This document shows, piece by piece, positions 24,846 through 33,261 of a stretch of DNA of 64,000 bases; within the stretch, counting starts at the first letter, position 1; the number at the start of each line of letters is the position of its first letter. Under the pieces are notes generated by a model that was not told where the DNA came from, did no database searches, and saw only the letters and a list, made by a program, of their open reading frames with translations. Source of the DNA: Nonomuraea aurantiaca (GTDB taxonomy: Bacteria; Actinomycetota; Actinomycetes; Streptosporangiales; Streptosporangiaceae). A program made the position numbers and the translations under genes. The stretch is from positions 124,001 to 188,000 of the forward strand of contig NZ_JAIWNB010000008.1 in the NCBI RefSeq assembly GCF_020215705.1, written 5' to 3'.

Positions 24846-26393
24846 ATGACCACGACCACCCTGCCCGCCACCGGCGTCCTGCGGCGCCGCGCCCTGGACA
24901 TCCTCGCCCGCCTGGACGTCACCCTGGACGAGGGCGACGACCTGCGCGCCCGTACGCCGATCACCGGCGAGAGCCTGCTCGGCCTCAGAGCCGCGACGCC
25001 CGCCGACGCCGACGAGGCGATCGGGGCCGCGCACGAGGCGTTCCTGACGTGGCGCACGGTGCCCGCCCCCCGCCGCGGCGAGGTGGTACGCAGGCTCGCC
25101 GAACTCCTGCGCGAGCACCGCGACGACCTGGCCGACCTCGTCACCATCGAAGTGGGCAAGATCCGCTCGGAGGCGCTCGGCGAGGTCCAGGAGATGATCG
25201 ACATCTGCGAGTTCGCGGTCGGCCTGTCGCGCCAGCTCTACGGGCGCACCATCGCCTCCGAACGGCCGGGCCACCGGCTGTCGGAGACCTGGCACCCGCT
25301 GGGCGTCGTCGGCGTGATCTCCGCGTTCAACTTCCCGGCGGCCGTGTGGGCGTGGAACACCGCCGTGGCGCTGGTCTGCGGCGACACCGTCGTCTGGAAG
25401 CCGTCGGAGCTGACGCCGCTCACCTCCCTGGCCTGTGACCGGCTGCTGGCCGTGGCGGCGGCCGACAGCGGCCTACCCCGCGATGTACACCGGCTGCTGC
25501 TCGGCGAGCGCGCCATCGGGGAGCGGCTGGCCGACGACCGGCGGGTGGCGCTGGTCAGCGCCACCGGCTCGGTCCGCATGGGAGGCCAGGTCGGTCCGCG
25601 GGTCGCCGCCCGCTTCGGGCGTTCGCTGCTGGAGCTGGGCGGCAACAACGCCGCCGTGGTCACCTCGTCGGCCGACCTCGACCTGGCCGTCTCCGCCATC
25701 GTGTTCGCCGCGGCCGGCACCGCAGGGCAGCGCTGCACCACCCTGCGCCGGCTCATCGCGCACACCGACATCGCCGAGACGCTGATCGACCGGCTCACCG
25801 CCGCCTACACGAAGCTGCCCATCGGCGACCCGTTCGACGACGCCACCCTGGTCGGGCCGCTCATCTCCGCTCAGGCGCACGAGGCGATGCGGCAGGCGCT
25901 GAGCGCCGCGCGCTGCGAGGGCGGCGAGATCCTGGTCGGCGGCGGGCGCCGGCTCGCCGACGCCGCCCCCGACGCCTACTACGCCGAGCCCGCCATCGTC
26001 CGCATCGACGGACAGCCGGGCATCGACGGACAGCCGGGCATCGTCCGGCAGGAGACCTTCGCGCCGATCCTTTACGTGCAGACCTACCAGACGCTGAGCC
26101 AGGCCATCGCCCTGAACAACGACGTGCCCCAAGGGCTGTCCTCCAGCATCTTCACCCGGGACCTGCGGGAGGCCGAGCGGTTCCTGGCCGCCGACGGCTC
26201 CGACTGCGGCATCGTCAACGTCAACATCGGCACCTCCGGCGCGGAGATCGGCGGAGCCTTCGGCGGCGAGAAGGAGACCGGCGGCGGGCGCGAGTCCGGC
26301 TCGGACTCCTGGCGCGCCTACATGCGGCGCGCGACCGGCACCGTCAACTACTCTGACCAGCTGACCCTCGCCCAGAACGTGAGCTTCCTCTGA
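24846..26393 (+). CDS. L-2-aminoadipate semialdehyde / piperideine-6-carboxylate dehydrogenase (ALDH7 type)
   Basis: A 515-residue NAD-dependent aldehyde dehydrogenase. Catalytic motifs are LELGGNNAAVV (general-base Glu) and GTAGQRCTTLRR (nucleophile Cys). The ending GGGRESGSDSWRAYMRRATG followed by TVNYS is typical of the ALDH7/AmaB group, which oxidises 2-aminoadipate 6-semialdehyde to 2-aminoadipate. With hglS just upstream, the pair covers steps on each side of 2-oxoadipate. An in-frame six-residue duplication (IDGQPG twice, 26004-26039) lengthens a surface loop before the RQETFAPILYV strand. The start at ATG 24846 follows a GGAGA ribosome site. Confidence 0.88.
   Translation: MTTTTLPATGVLRRRALDILARLDVTLDEGDDLRARTPITGESLLGLRAATPADADEAIGAAHEAFLTWRTVPAPRRGEVVRRLAELLREHRDDLADLVTIEVGKIRSEALGEVQEMIDICEFAVGLSRQLYGRTIASERPGHRLSETWHPLGVVGVISAFNFPAAVWAWNTAVALVCGDTVVWKPSELTPLTSLACDRLLAVAAADSGLPRDVHRLLLGERAIGERLADDRRVALVSATGSVRMGGQVGPRVAARFGRSLLELGGNNAAVVTSSADLDLAVSAIVFAAAGTAGQRCTTLRRLIAHTDIAETLIDRLTAAYTKLPIGDPFDDATLVGPLISAQAHEAMRQALSAARCEGGEILVGGGRRLADAAPDAYYAEPAIVRIDGQPGIDGQPGIVRQETFAPILYVQTYQTLSQAIALNNDVPQGLSSSIFTRDLREAERFLAADGSDCGIVNVNIGTSGAEIGGAFGGEKETGGGRESGSDSWRAYMRRATGTVNYSDQLTLAQNVSFL
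26004..26039 (+). repeat. In-frame 18-bp tandem duplication inside the ALDH7 gene
   Basis: ATCGACGGACAGCCGGGC occurs twice back to back (26004-26021 and 26022-26039), adding six residues without breaking the frame. The exact identity suggests a recent slip. Confidence 0.9.
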
Positions 26394-26570
26394 CGCCTCG
26401 CCACGACCCGGACCACGACCCGGACCAGCGGACCAGACGCAGCGGACCAGACCAGCGGACCAGACCAGCGGTTCTGATCGCTGGACCGGCTCAGGGGCTC
26501 AGCGACTCAGACCAGCGATCAGGCTCAGACCAGCGGTCCGGTCCGGAGCGCGGCAGCCCGCCGCGTTGAT
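26394..26570 (+). repeat. Short-period repeats rich in GGACCAG/CAGACCAGCGG
   Basis: The gap after the ALDH7 gene is built from imperfect copies of ACGACCCGGACC and CAGACCAGCGG. It has no gene and no clear hairpin. It precedes the regulated promoter of the phosphotriesterase-like gene. Confidence 0.6.
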
Positions 26571-26571
26571 T

Positions 26572-26597
26572 GTTTGTACAAACGATCGATAGAATAA
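26572..26597 (+). promoter_or_regulatory. TetR-type operator A (CGATCG core) before the phosphotriesterase-like gene
   Basis: The sequence around ACAAACGATCGATAGAAT has a CGATCG core at 26583-26588, 14 bases before the ATG. Its reverse complement, TCTATCGATCGTTTG, matches operator D (TCTATCGATCGTTCG) at 14 of 15 positions. It is one of five such sites in this island. Confidence 0.65.
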
Positions 26598-26602
26598 CGC
26601 GC

Positions 26603-27715
26603 ATGGCGGAGTTCCCGGCAGTACCGGCTCGTCGTGTGCGTACCGTGCTCGGAGATGTCGACCCCTCGGCGCTCGGGCACACACAGCCACACGAACACGT
26701 CCTGAGCGACATGTCGGCCATCATCCAGCCCTGGGGTCTGCGGCCGGTGTCCGGCGACGGTGGCGAAACCGGCGGCATCGGCAGGGAGCTCCCGGCGTCG
26801 GTGCGTGCCCGGGTCGCCGAGCCCGTCCGGCTGGACAACTACGACTGGATCCGGCGTACGGTCCTCAACCTGGACAACCTGCGGCTGCACTCCGAGCAGG
26901 ACGCCACCGAGGAGCTGATGCTCTACCGCGCGGCCGGTGGCGGCGCCGTGGTGGACTCCTCCTCGGTGGGGCTCGGCCGCGACCCGCTCGGGCTGGCCCG
27001 CGTGTCCCGCGCCAGCGGGGTGCACATCGTGATGGGCAGCGGCTACTACTGCCGCGACTACCATCCGGCGGGGCTGGCCGGCGCCTCGGTGGAGGCGATC
27101 AGCGCCGAGATCGTCGCGGACGTGCGCGACGGCGTGGGCGACACCGGGGTCCGCGCCGGGCTCATCGGCGAGATCGGCCTGAGCTGGCCGGTGCATCCCA
27201 CCGAGGACAAGGTGCTGCGCGCCGCCTGCCACGCGCAGGTCTCGACCGGGGCGCCGCTGCAGATCCATCCCGGACGCCATCCCGAGGCGCCGCAGCGGGC
27301 CATACGCGCGGTCGCCGAGGCGGGCGGCGATCCGACCCGCGTGATCATGTCCCATCTCGACCGTACGCTGTGGCGGCCCGATGACCTGCTGGAGCTCGCG
27401 GGCACGGGCTGCTACCTGGAGCTCGACCTGTTCGGCCAGGAGTCCAGCTACTACGCCTTCAACCCCGACGCGCGCCGGCCCAACGACCGTACCCGGGTCG
27501 AATGGCTGCAGAGGCTGATCGAGGCCGGCTACAGCGAGCGCCTGCTGATAGCGCAGGACATCTGCCAGAAGGTCTACCTGCGCCGCTACGGCGGCCCCGG
27601 CTACACCCACATCCTCGACAGCGCCATCCCGCTGATGCGCCGCATGGGGATGAGCGAGAGCGAGATCATCATGGTGACCGTCGCCAACCCCGCGACCGTC
27701 CTGGCTATGGGATAG
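26603..27715 (+). CDS. Phosphotriesterase-related amidohydrolase/lactonase
   Basis: A 370-residue TIM-barrel metal-dependent hydrolase of the phosphotriesterase-like group. Metal ligands are visible in order: the HxH of GHTQPHEHVLSD, the bridging acid in AGLIGEIGLSW, His in LQIHPGRHP, His in IMSHLDRTLW, and Asp in LLIAQDICQKVY. The bridging residue is Glu, as in PHP-type relatives, not the Lys of true phosphotriesterases, so lactone or amide hydrolysis is more likely than phosphotriester hydrolysis. The start was set at ATG 26603; an upstream TTG would place coding DNA over the operator. It is followed by tetR after eight bases, so the two form an operon. Confidence 0.85.
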   Translation: MAEFPAVPARRVRTVLGDVDPSALGHTQPHEHVLSDMSAIIQPWGLRPVSGDGGETGGIGRELPASVRARVAEPVRLDNYDWIRRTVLNLDNLRLHSEQDATEELMLYRAAGGGAVVDSSSVGLGRDPLGLARVSRASGVHIVMGSGYYCRDYHPAGLAGASVEAISAEIVADVRDGVGDTGVRAGLIGEIGLSWPVHPTEDKVLRAACHAQVSTGAPLQIHPGRHPEAPQRAIRAVAEAGGDPTRVIMSHLDRTLWRPDDLLELAGTGCYLELDLFGQESSYYAFNPDARRPNDRTRVEWLQRLIEAGYSERLLIAQDICQKVYLRRYGGPGYTHILDSAIPLMRRMGMSESEIIMVTVANPATVLAMG

Positions 27716-27723
27716 TCGGCGCC

Positions 27724-28491
27724 ATGGCCACCACCAACCAGACGGGCGACCAGACGGGCGGCAGCCGGCACACCAAGGGCGGCCGGATGAAGGCGACGTC
27801 CTCGCGGCGGGCGCAGTCGGCCCGCACGGAGCTACGGCTGCTGCGCACCGCCTGCTGGCTGTTTTCCGAGCGAGGCTTCCACGGCACGGGCATCCGCGAC
27901 ATCTCCGTGGCCGCGGAGGTCGCCGTGTCGGCGATGTACTACTACGCCTCCTCCAAGGACGAGCTGCTGGAGGCGGTCACGCGCCGGGTCATGGAGATCC
28001 TGGCGGCCGCCAGCGAGGAGACGGTCCGCGACATCGACGACCCCGCCGAGCGGCTGGTCGCGCTCATCGCCGTGCACGCCGCCTTCCACGCGCGCAACCC
28101 CCGGGCCGCCAAGGTGGCCGACCACGAGTTCCAGGCGCTGAGCGGGCAGGCCCGGCGCGACATCCTGCGGCTGCGCGACGCCTACGAGAAGGTGTGGGCC
28201 GACACTTTGGAAGCCGGCGTCCGTGACGGCGTCTTCAAGGACCGCGGCAACCTCGCACGGCTGGCGTTGCTGCAGATGGCGACCGGGATCGCGCACTGGT
28301 ACCGCCCCGGCGGGGAGCTGGGCATCGCGCAGCTGTGCGAGCGGTTCGCCGACATGGGGCTCGCGCTGATGGGCGCCTGCCGCGACGGGCGGCCGCTGGA
28401 AGTGCGCGACCTGGCCATCCCCGACTCCGAGCTGCTGCTGGAGCGGGTCGAGCTGGCGATCGAGCCGCGCCGCAAGCCGAGCGGAGTATGA
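27724..28491 (+). CDS. TetR-family regulator, proposed controller of the catabolic regulon
   Basis: A 255-residue TetR protein with an extended, basic N-terminal arm before the HTH (TELRLLRTACWLFSERGFHG, then TGIRDISVAAEVAVSAMYYY). The C-terminal domain resembles the TetR_C group with GIAHWYRPGGELGIAQLCERF and a long tail. It is the second gene of the operator-A operon and is directly upstream of operator B. Five similar CGATCG-core sites occur in this island, each before a separate transcription unit, and this is the only TetR gene among them. A local repressor that senses the substrate or an acyl-CoA intermediate is the best guess. Confidence 0.85.
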   Translation: MATTNQTGDQTGGSRHTKGGRMKATSSRRAQSARTELRLLRTACWLFSERGFHGTGIRDISVAAEVAVSAMYYYASSKDELLEAVTRRVMEILAAASEETVRDIDDPAERLVALIAVHAAFHARNPRAAKVADHEFQALSGQARRDILRLRDAYEKVWADTLEAGVRDGVFKDRGNLARLALLQMATGIAHWYRPGGELGIAQLCERFADMGLALMGACRDGRPLEVRDLAIPDSELLLERVELAIEPRRKPSGV

Positions 28492-28527
28492 GCCGCGGGC
28501 CCGCGAGCACGCGGGCCCGCCGGCGTC

Positions 28528-28565
28528 TTGACATCGCCACAAATTTGAGCGATCGTTCGACAACA
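28528..28565 (+). promoter_or_regulatory. Promoter with operator B before the kinase/phospholyase gene
   Basis: A consensus -35 box TTGACA (28528-28533) lies 16 bases before a CGATCG core (28550-28555) in ATTTGAGCGATCGTTCGAC. The -10 region must overlap the operator. Operator C carries the same 19-base word and the same spacing. Confidence 0.75.
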
Positions 28566-28590
28566 TACCGGCCTTGAGGAGGAGAGCGAC

Positions 28591-31530
28591 GTGACGCGCA
28601 CGGACCATCAGGACGGGCGGCGGGCCGCGTCGTCCCCGAGTTCGGCCGGCGCGCCGGACCCGAGCCCGGCCGAAGACCTGGACCCGAACACGGCCGGCGA
28701 ACTGGACCCGAGTACGGCCGAAGAGCTGACGCAGGCCGCCGCGCTCGCCCGCGACCTCTACGGCCTGGAGGGCCGGCTGACCCCCCTGTCGGGGGAGAAG
28801 GACCGCAACTTCCGGGTGAGCACCGCCGGTGGCGAGCGCTACGTCCTCAAGCTGCACGCGCCGGACACCGACCCCGCCGAGCTCGCCCTGCAGGACGCCG
28901 TGCTGCTGCACCTGGCCGGGCAGGCGGGCGCGCCGCCGGCCCCGCGCGTGGTGGCGAGCCTGGACGGACGCCGATCGGCCGCCGCCCCGTGGGCCGACGG
29001 CCCGCGTACGGCCAGGGTGCTCACCTGGCTGGACGGCCGCCCCTGGGCGCAGGTCGAGCCGACGGCGCGGCGGCTGCGCGACCTGGGCCGTCACGTGGCC
29101 GCCGTCGACCAGGCGCTGGCCGGCTTCACCCACCCCGGGATGCGGCGCGAGCTGGTGTGGAACCTGACCGGCGCCCCCGCGGTCGCCGGCCTCACGCCGC
29201 TGCTGGACGGCGAGCTGCGGCCGCTGGTGAGCGAGGTGTTCGACCGCTACCGCGCGCATGTCGCGCCGCGCGTCGCGGCGCTGCCCCACCAGGTGATCCA
29301 CAACGACGCCAACGAGCTCAACATCCTGGTGGACAACGCCGGCGAGGTGGCCGCTCTGATCGACTTCGGTGACGTGGCGTGGAACCCGCGGGTCTGCGGG
29401 CTGGCGGTAGCCGGGGCGTACGCGATGCAGGGGCACGCCGATCCGCTGCGGGCGGTGCTGCCCCTGGTGAGCGGGTACGACGAGGTGTCGCCGCTGCGGC
29501 CGGCCGAGCTGGAGGTGCTGTTCGACCTGATGCGCACCCGGCTGGCGATGAGCGTGTGCCTGTCGGCCCACCAGCACGCCAGAGACCCGGCCAACGCGTA
29601 CTTGCTGGTCAGCCGGCGCGGTGTGACGCAGGTGCTGCGACGGCTGGCTGGGACCAGTCCGGACCTGGCCCACTTCCGGCTGCGCGAGGCGGTCGGGTTC
29701 GCGCCCAACCCGCTGGCCCGGGCCGTACGTCAGCACTTCGAGTCCGGCGCCGCCCGGCCGCTACCCCTGCTGGACGAAGAAGACGCCGGCGCATCGGCCT
29801 GCTACGGCGAAGAGCTCACGCCGCCGCCCGGACGGCGGCCGGAGATCGATCTGGGCTGCGACCTGCCTGCCGGCCAGGGCGTCACGGTGCGGTGCCCCCT
29901 CCCCTCGCTGGTGCACAGCGTGAAGAGCGACGGCGGGGTCGTCGTGCTCGAACACCGCACCGGCGACGGGGTGCCGTTCTGGTCCCTCTACCGGCGCCTG
30001 GACCCGGACTCGATCACGCACCTGACTCCCGGCGAGGAGGCGACACCGGGCATGCGCCTGGGGAGCGCCGGCGGGGCGGCGCCGCCGCGCGTGCAGTTGC
30101 TGACCCACCTGCTCGGCATGGGAGCCGACATCCCGGACACCGCGCCCGCCGACGAGGCGGACCTGTGGAGCGCCGTCAGCATCGACCCCGGCCTGCTGCG
30201 CGGCCGGGCGGGCGGCGCGGCGCGGCCACGGAGGGAGACGGCCGGCATCGCCGCCCGCCGGCGGACGAACCTCAGCCGGGCGATGAGCCTGGCCTATCGC
30301 GAGCCGCTGCACATCGTGCGGGGTGAGGGCGCCTATCTCTTCGACGCCTCCGGCCGGCCATGGCTGGACCTGGTCAACAACGTCTGCCATGTGGGGCACT
30401 GCCATCCACGGGTGGTGGCCGCGGGCCATCGGCAGGCGGCCCGGCTCAACACCAACACCCGGTATCTGCACGAGTCCGTCGTGGAGTACGCCCGCCGCCT
30501 GGTGGAGCTGCTGCCCGACCCGTTGCGGGTCTGCTTCTTCGTCAATTCCGGCTCCGAGGCCAACGACCTGGCGCTGCGGCTGGCCACGGCGCATACGGGC
30601 GCCGAGGACGTCCTGGTCCTCGACCACGCCTACCACGGCCATCTCAGCTCGCAGATCGCCCTGAGCCCGTACAAGTTCAACCGGCGTGGCGGGCGCGGCC
30701 GGCCGGGCACCACCCACGTCTGCGAGCTGCCCGATCCCTACCGGGGGCGGCTGCGCGCCGGACGCGACGACGATCTCGGCCGGCGCTACGCCCGCTCGGT
30801 CGCCGACCGGCTCGCCGAGGCGGCGGCGGCCGGGCGCCGCCCTGCCGCGTTCTTCGCCGAGTCGCTGCAGAGTTGCGGCGGTCAGATCGTCTACCCCGAC
30901 GGCTACCTGCGCGGCGCGTTCGAGCATGTGCGGCGGGCCGGCGGGGTGTGCGTGGCCGACGAGGTGCAGGTGGGGCTGGGCCGGGTGGGCCGGAACTTCT
31001 GGGGGTTCGAGTTACAGGGTGTCGTGCCCGACATCGTCACGCTGGGCAAACCCCTGGGCAACGGTCATCCGCTCGCCGCGGTGGTGACGACGCCGGAGAT
31101 CGCGCGCTCGTTCGAGACGGGGATGGAGTACTTCAACACCTTCGGCGGCAACCCGGTCTCGGCCGAGATCGGGCTGGCCGTGCTCGACGTCGTACGTGAG
31201 GAAGGTCTGCAGGCCCACGCGCGCCGGCGCGGCGAGCAGCTGCTGCGCGGGTTGCGCCGGCTCCAGGAGCGGCATCCGCTGATCGGGGACGTCCGGGGCG
31301 AGGGATTGTTCCTCGGCGTGGAGCTGAGCCTGGATGAGCGGCGGCCGGCCGGCGCGCAGGCGAGCGCGGTCAAGGAGGCGGTGAAGGCGCGCGGGGTGCT
31401 GGTGTCGACGGACGGGCCGGACGACAACGTGCTCAAGATCAAGCCGCCCCTGGTGCTGAGCGGGGCGGACTGCGAGATGTTCCTCGACGTCCTCGGCGAG
31501 GCGCTGGGCGAGGTCGAAGCATCCCTTTGA
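28591..31530 (+). CDS. Trifunctional fusion: amino-alcohol (hydroxylysine-type) kinase, M23-like domain, class III PLP phospholyase
   Basis: A 979-residue fusion. Residues about 50-400 form an APH-like kinase: LSGEKDRNFRV, catalytic HNDANELNILVD (His237, Asp239) and metal loop IDFGD (Asp258). Residues about 415-530 resemble a degenerate M23/hybrid-motif domain (VLEHRTGDGVPFWSLYRRL, THLLGMGADI). Residues about 550-979 form a class III aminotransferase fold with FFVNSGSEANDLALRLA, ADEVQVGLGRVG and PLP Lys820 in TLGKPLGNGHP. Bacterial fusions of this kind correspond to hydroxylysine kinase plus phosphohydroxylysine/ethanolamine-phosphate phospholyase: phosphorylate an amino alcohol, then eliminate phosphate and ammonia to an aldehyde. 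GTG 28591 follows GAGGAGGAGAG. The first 45 residues are a low-complexity Asp/Pro/Thr leader. The exact substrate is inferred, not shown. Confidence 0.82.
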   Translation: MTRTDHQDGRRAASSPSSAGAPDPSPAEDLDPNTAGELDPSTAEELTQAAALARDLYGLEGRLTPLSGEKDRNFRVSTAGGERYVLKLHAPDTDPAELALQDAVLLHLAGQAGAPPAPRVVASLDGRRSAAAPWADGPRTARVLTWLDGRPWAQVEPTARRLRDLGRHVAAVDQALAGFTHPGMRRELVWNLTGAPAVAGLTPLLDGELRPLVSEVFDRYRAHVAPRVAALPHQVIHNDANELNILVDNAGEVAALIDFGDVAWNPRVCGLAVAGAYAMQGHADPLRAVLPLVSGYDEVSPLRPAELEVLFDLMRTRLAMSVCLSAHQHARDPANAYLLVSRRGVTQVLRRLAGTSPDLAHFRLREAVGFAPNPLARAVRQHFESGAARPLPLLDEEDAGASACYGEELTPPPGRRPEIDLGCDLPAGQGVTVRCPLPSLVHSVKSDGGVVVLEHRTGDGVPFWSLYRRLDPDSITHLTPGEEATPGMRLGSAGGAAPPRVQLLTHLLGMGADIPDTAPADEADLWSAVSIDPGLLRGRAGGAARPRRETAGIAARRRTNLSRAMSLAYREPLHIVRGEGAYLFDASGRPWLDLVNNVCHVGHCHPRVVAAGHRQAARLNTNTRYLHESVVEYARRLVELLPDPLRVCFFVNSGSEANDLALRLATAHTGAEDVLVLDHAYHGHLSSQIALSPYKFNRRGGRGRPGTTHVCELPDPYRGRLRAGRDDDLGRRYARSVADRLAEAAAAGRRPAAFFAESLQSCGGQIVYPDGYLRGAFEHVRRAGGVCVADEVQVGLGRVGRNFWGFELQGVVPDIVTLGKPLGNGHPLAAVVTTPEIARSFETGMEYFNTFGGNPVSAEIGLAVLDVVREEGLQAHARRRGEQLLRGLRRLQERHPLIGDVRGEGLFLGVELSLDERRPAGAQASAVKEAVKARGVLVSTDGPDDNVLKIKPPLVLSGADCEMFLDVLGEALGEVEASL

Positions 31531-31543
31531 GGACGTCATGCCC

Positions 31544-31580
31544 TTGACGTCGACATTTATTTGAGCGATCGTTCGACTAC
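31544..31580 (+). promoter_or_regulatory. Promoter with operator C before the first Opp importer
   Basis: A -35-like TTGACG (31544-31549) stands 16 bases before the CGATCG core (31566-31571) in ATTTGAGCGATCGTTCGAC, the same 19-base word and spacing as at operator B. The downstream gene is the substrate-binding lipoprotein at 31605. Confidence 0.75.
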
Positions 31581-31604
31581 TTAGCTTGACGATGGGTGGT
31601 TCAG

Positions 31605-33257
31605 ATGCAACGCGTGCGGACAAAGACCGTCGCGGCCACTGCGGTGGCGCTGGCGATGCTGGCGGCCGGCTGCTATCGCGACAACGGTGCCGCCTCGACG
31701 CCGGCCCCGGGCGGCGCACCGCGGCACGACCTTGTCACGCTCACCCCGGCCGGGGCCGGCGAGGTCGACAGCGTCACCTGGGCGCTGTACCGCGGCACCA
31801 CCTCGATCGACCCGATCACCGCGGGCGACTATCCCGAGATCACCGTGACGAGCCTCATGTGCGAGTCGCTGTTCCGCCAGAGCCCTGACGGCTCGGTGGA
31901 GCCGGGCCTGGCCACGCGGCTGGACTTCCCCGACCCGAAGACCGCCGTCCTGACCCTGCGCGACGGCGTGAAGTTCTGGGACGGCTCCCCCATGACCGCC
32001 GAGGACGTCGCCTTCAGCATCGAGCGCAACCGCGACCCCAAGGGCGGCGGCTACTGGGTGCCCGTCCTGGACCGGGTGACCTCGGTCGAGCCGACCGGCC
32101 CGCGGCAGGTCACCTTGAGGCTGAAGCAGCCGGACTACTGGCTGCGCGACGTCCTGTCGTACATGCCGGGCATGGTGGTGTCCAAGCGCTATGTCCAGGC
32201 CAAGGGCAAGGACTACGGCACGGTCAAGGGCGGCGCCATGTGCACCGGCTCCTTCAAGCTCGGCCAGTGGCGCACCGGCGACGTCCTGTCCGTGGTGCGC
32301 AACGACGGCTACTGGAACCGCGCCGAGTCGCCGCTGGTGCGGCGCATCGACTTCAAGGGCATCCCCGACGAGGCCACGCTCACGGCGGCGCTGCTCACCG
32401 GGGAAGTGGACGGCGCCTACCTCGAACTGCCGCTGTCGACGATGGAGCAGATCCGCGCCAGCGGCACCGTCAAGGTCTACCACGGCCCGTCGTACCTCAT
32501 CGACGCGCTGATCGTCGCCGACATGGGCCGCGGCCCGCTCGCCGACCCGCGCGTGCGCCGCGCCCTGTCGCTGGCCATCGACCGCGAGTCCTACATCGCC
32601 ACCCTGTACAAGGGCAGCGCCCAGCCGGCTCGCGCCCTCGGCACCCCGGGCACCTGGGGAGCCGAGCGCCAGGTCTTCCAGGCCGCCTGGGACGCGCTGC
32701 CCGCTCCCCGCGTGGACCTCGACAGCGCCCGCAAGCTCGTCCAGGAGGCCGGCGCGAGCGGCAAGACCGTGCGGTTCGGCATGAGCAACGAGCTCAACAA
32801 GCTGGCCACCGAGGCCAACCTGGTCAAGTCGGCGGCCGAGAAGATCGGCCTCAAAGCCGAGCTGAAGGCGGTGTCCACCGACGCCTACAGCGGGTTCTTC
32901 CTCGATCCGAAGGCCCGCGCCGACGTCGACGGCTTCTTCACCACCAACTATCCCAACTGGGCCGATCCAGGAGCCCTCTACGCGACGCTGTCCGTGCCGG
33001 GCGGCCCGCAGGACTACGGCCGCTACCGCAACCCCGAGGCGGCGAGCCTGCTGCAACGGGCCCGTGGCAGCGCCGGCGCGCGGCAGCGGGCCGAGGCCAC
33101 CGTGGCGGCGCAGGCGATCGTGACCAAGGACCTGCCCTGGATCCCGATCGCCGCCCCGGACACGGTCCTCGTCCTGAACGCCAAGCTCACCGGCGCCACG
33201 GTCTCCTCCCAGCATCTGTTCGCCCCGTGGGCGAGCAAGCTCGGGGCGGTGGGCTAG
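31605..33257 (+). CDS. Opp/Dpp-type ABC substrate-binding lipoprotein 1
   Basis: A family 5 extracellular solute-binding protein of about 550 residues. It has a lipoprotein signal: a basic start, a hydrophobic core (TVAATAVALAMLAAGC) and the lipobox Cys. The mature part has family 5 features such as LRDGVKFWDGSPMTAEDVAF, DPRVRRALSLAIDRESYI and late KDLPWIPIAAPDTV. It captures a peptide-like or other organic ligand outside the cell for the following permeases. ATG 31605 was chosen over GTG 31596 because a GGTGG run lies at a suitable distance. It is the first gene of a long run (to 42259) with overlapping starts, under operator C. Confidence 0.88.
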   Translation: MQRVRTKTVAATAVALAMLAAGCYRDNGAASTPAPGGAPRHDLVTLTPAGAGEVDSVTWALYRGTTSIDPITAGDYPEITVTSLMCESLFRQSPDGSVEPGLATRLDFPDPKTAVLTLRDGVKFWDGSPMTAEDVAFSIERNRDPKGGGYWVPVLDRVTSVEPTGPRQVTLRLKQPDYWLRDVLSYMPGMVVSKRYVQAKGKDYGTVKGGAMCTGSFKLGQWRTGDVLSVVRNDGYWNRAESPLVRRIDFKGIPDEATLTAALLTGEVDGAYLELPLSTMEQIRASGTVKVYHGPSYLIDALIVADMGRGPLADPRVRRALSLAIDRESYIATLYKGSAQPARALGTPGTWGAERQVFQAAWDALPAPRVDLDSARKLVQEAGASGKTVRFGMSNELNKLATEANLVKSAAEKIGLKAELKAVSTDAYSGFFLDPKARADVDGFFTTNYPNWADPGALYATLSVPGGPQDYGRYRNPEAASLLQRARGSAGARQRAEATVAAQAIVTKDLPWIPIAAPDTVLVLNAKLTGATVSSQHLFAPWASKLGAVG

Positions 33258-33261
33258 GCAC

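Noticed and set aside
26570..26602. TTG start for the phosphotriesterase-like gene
   Set aside because: It would place the operator inside coding DNA; ATG 26603 starts the conserved region closely enough.
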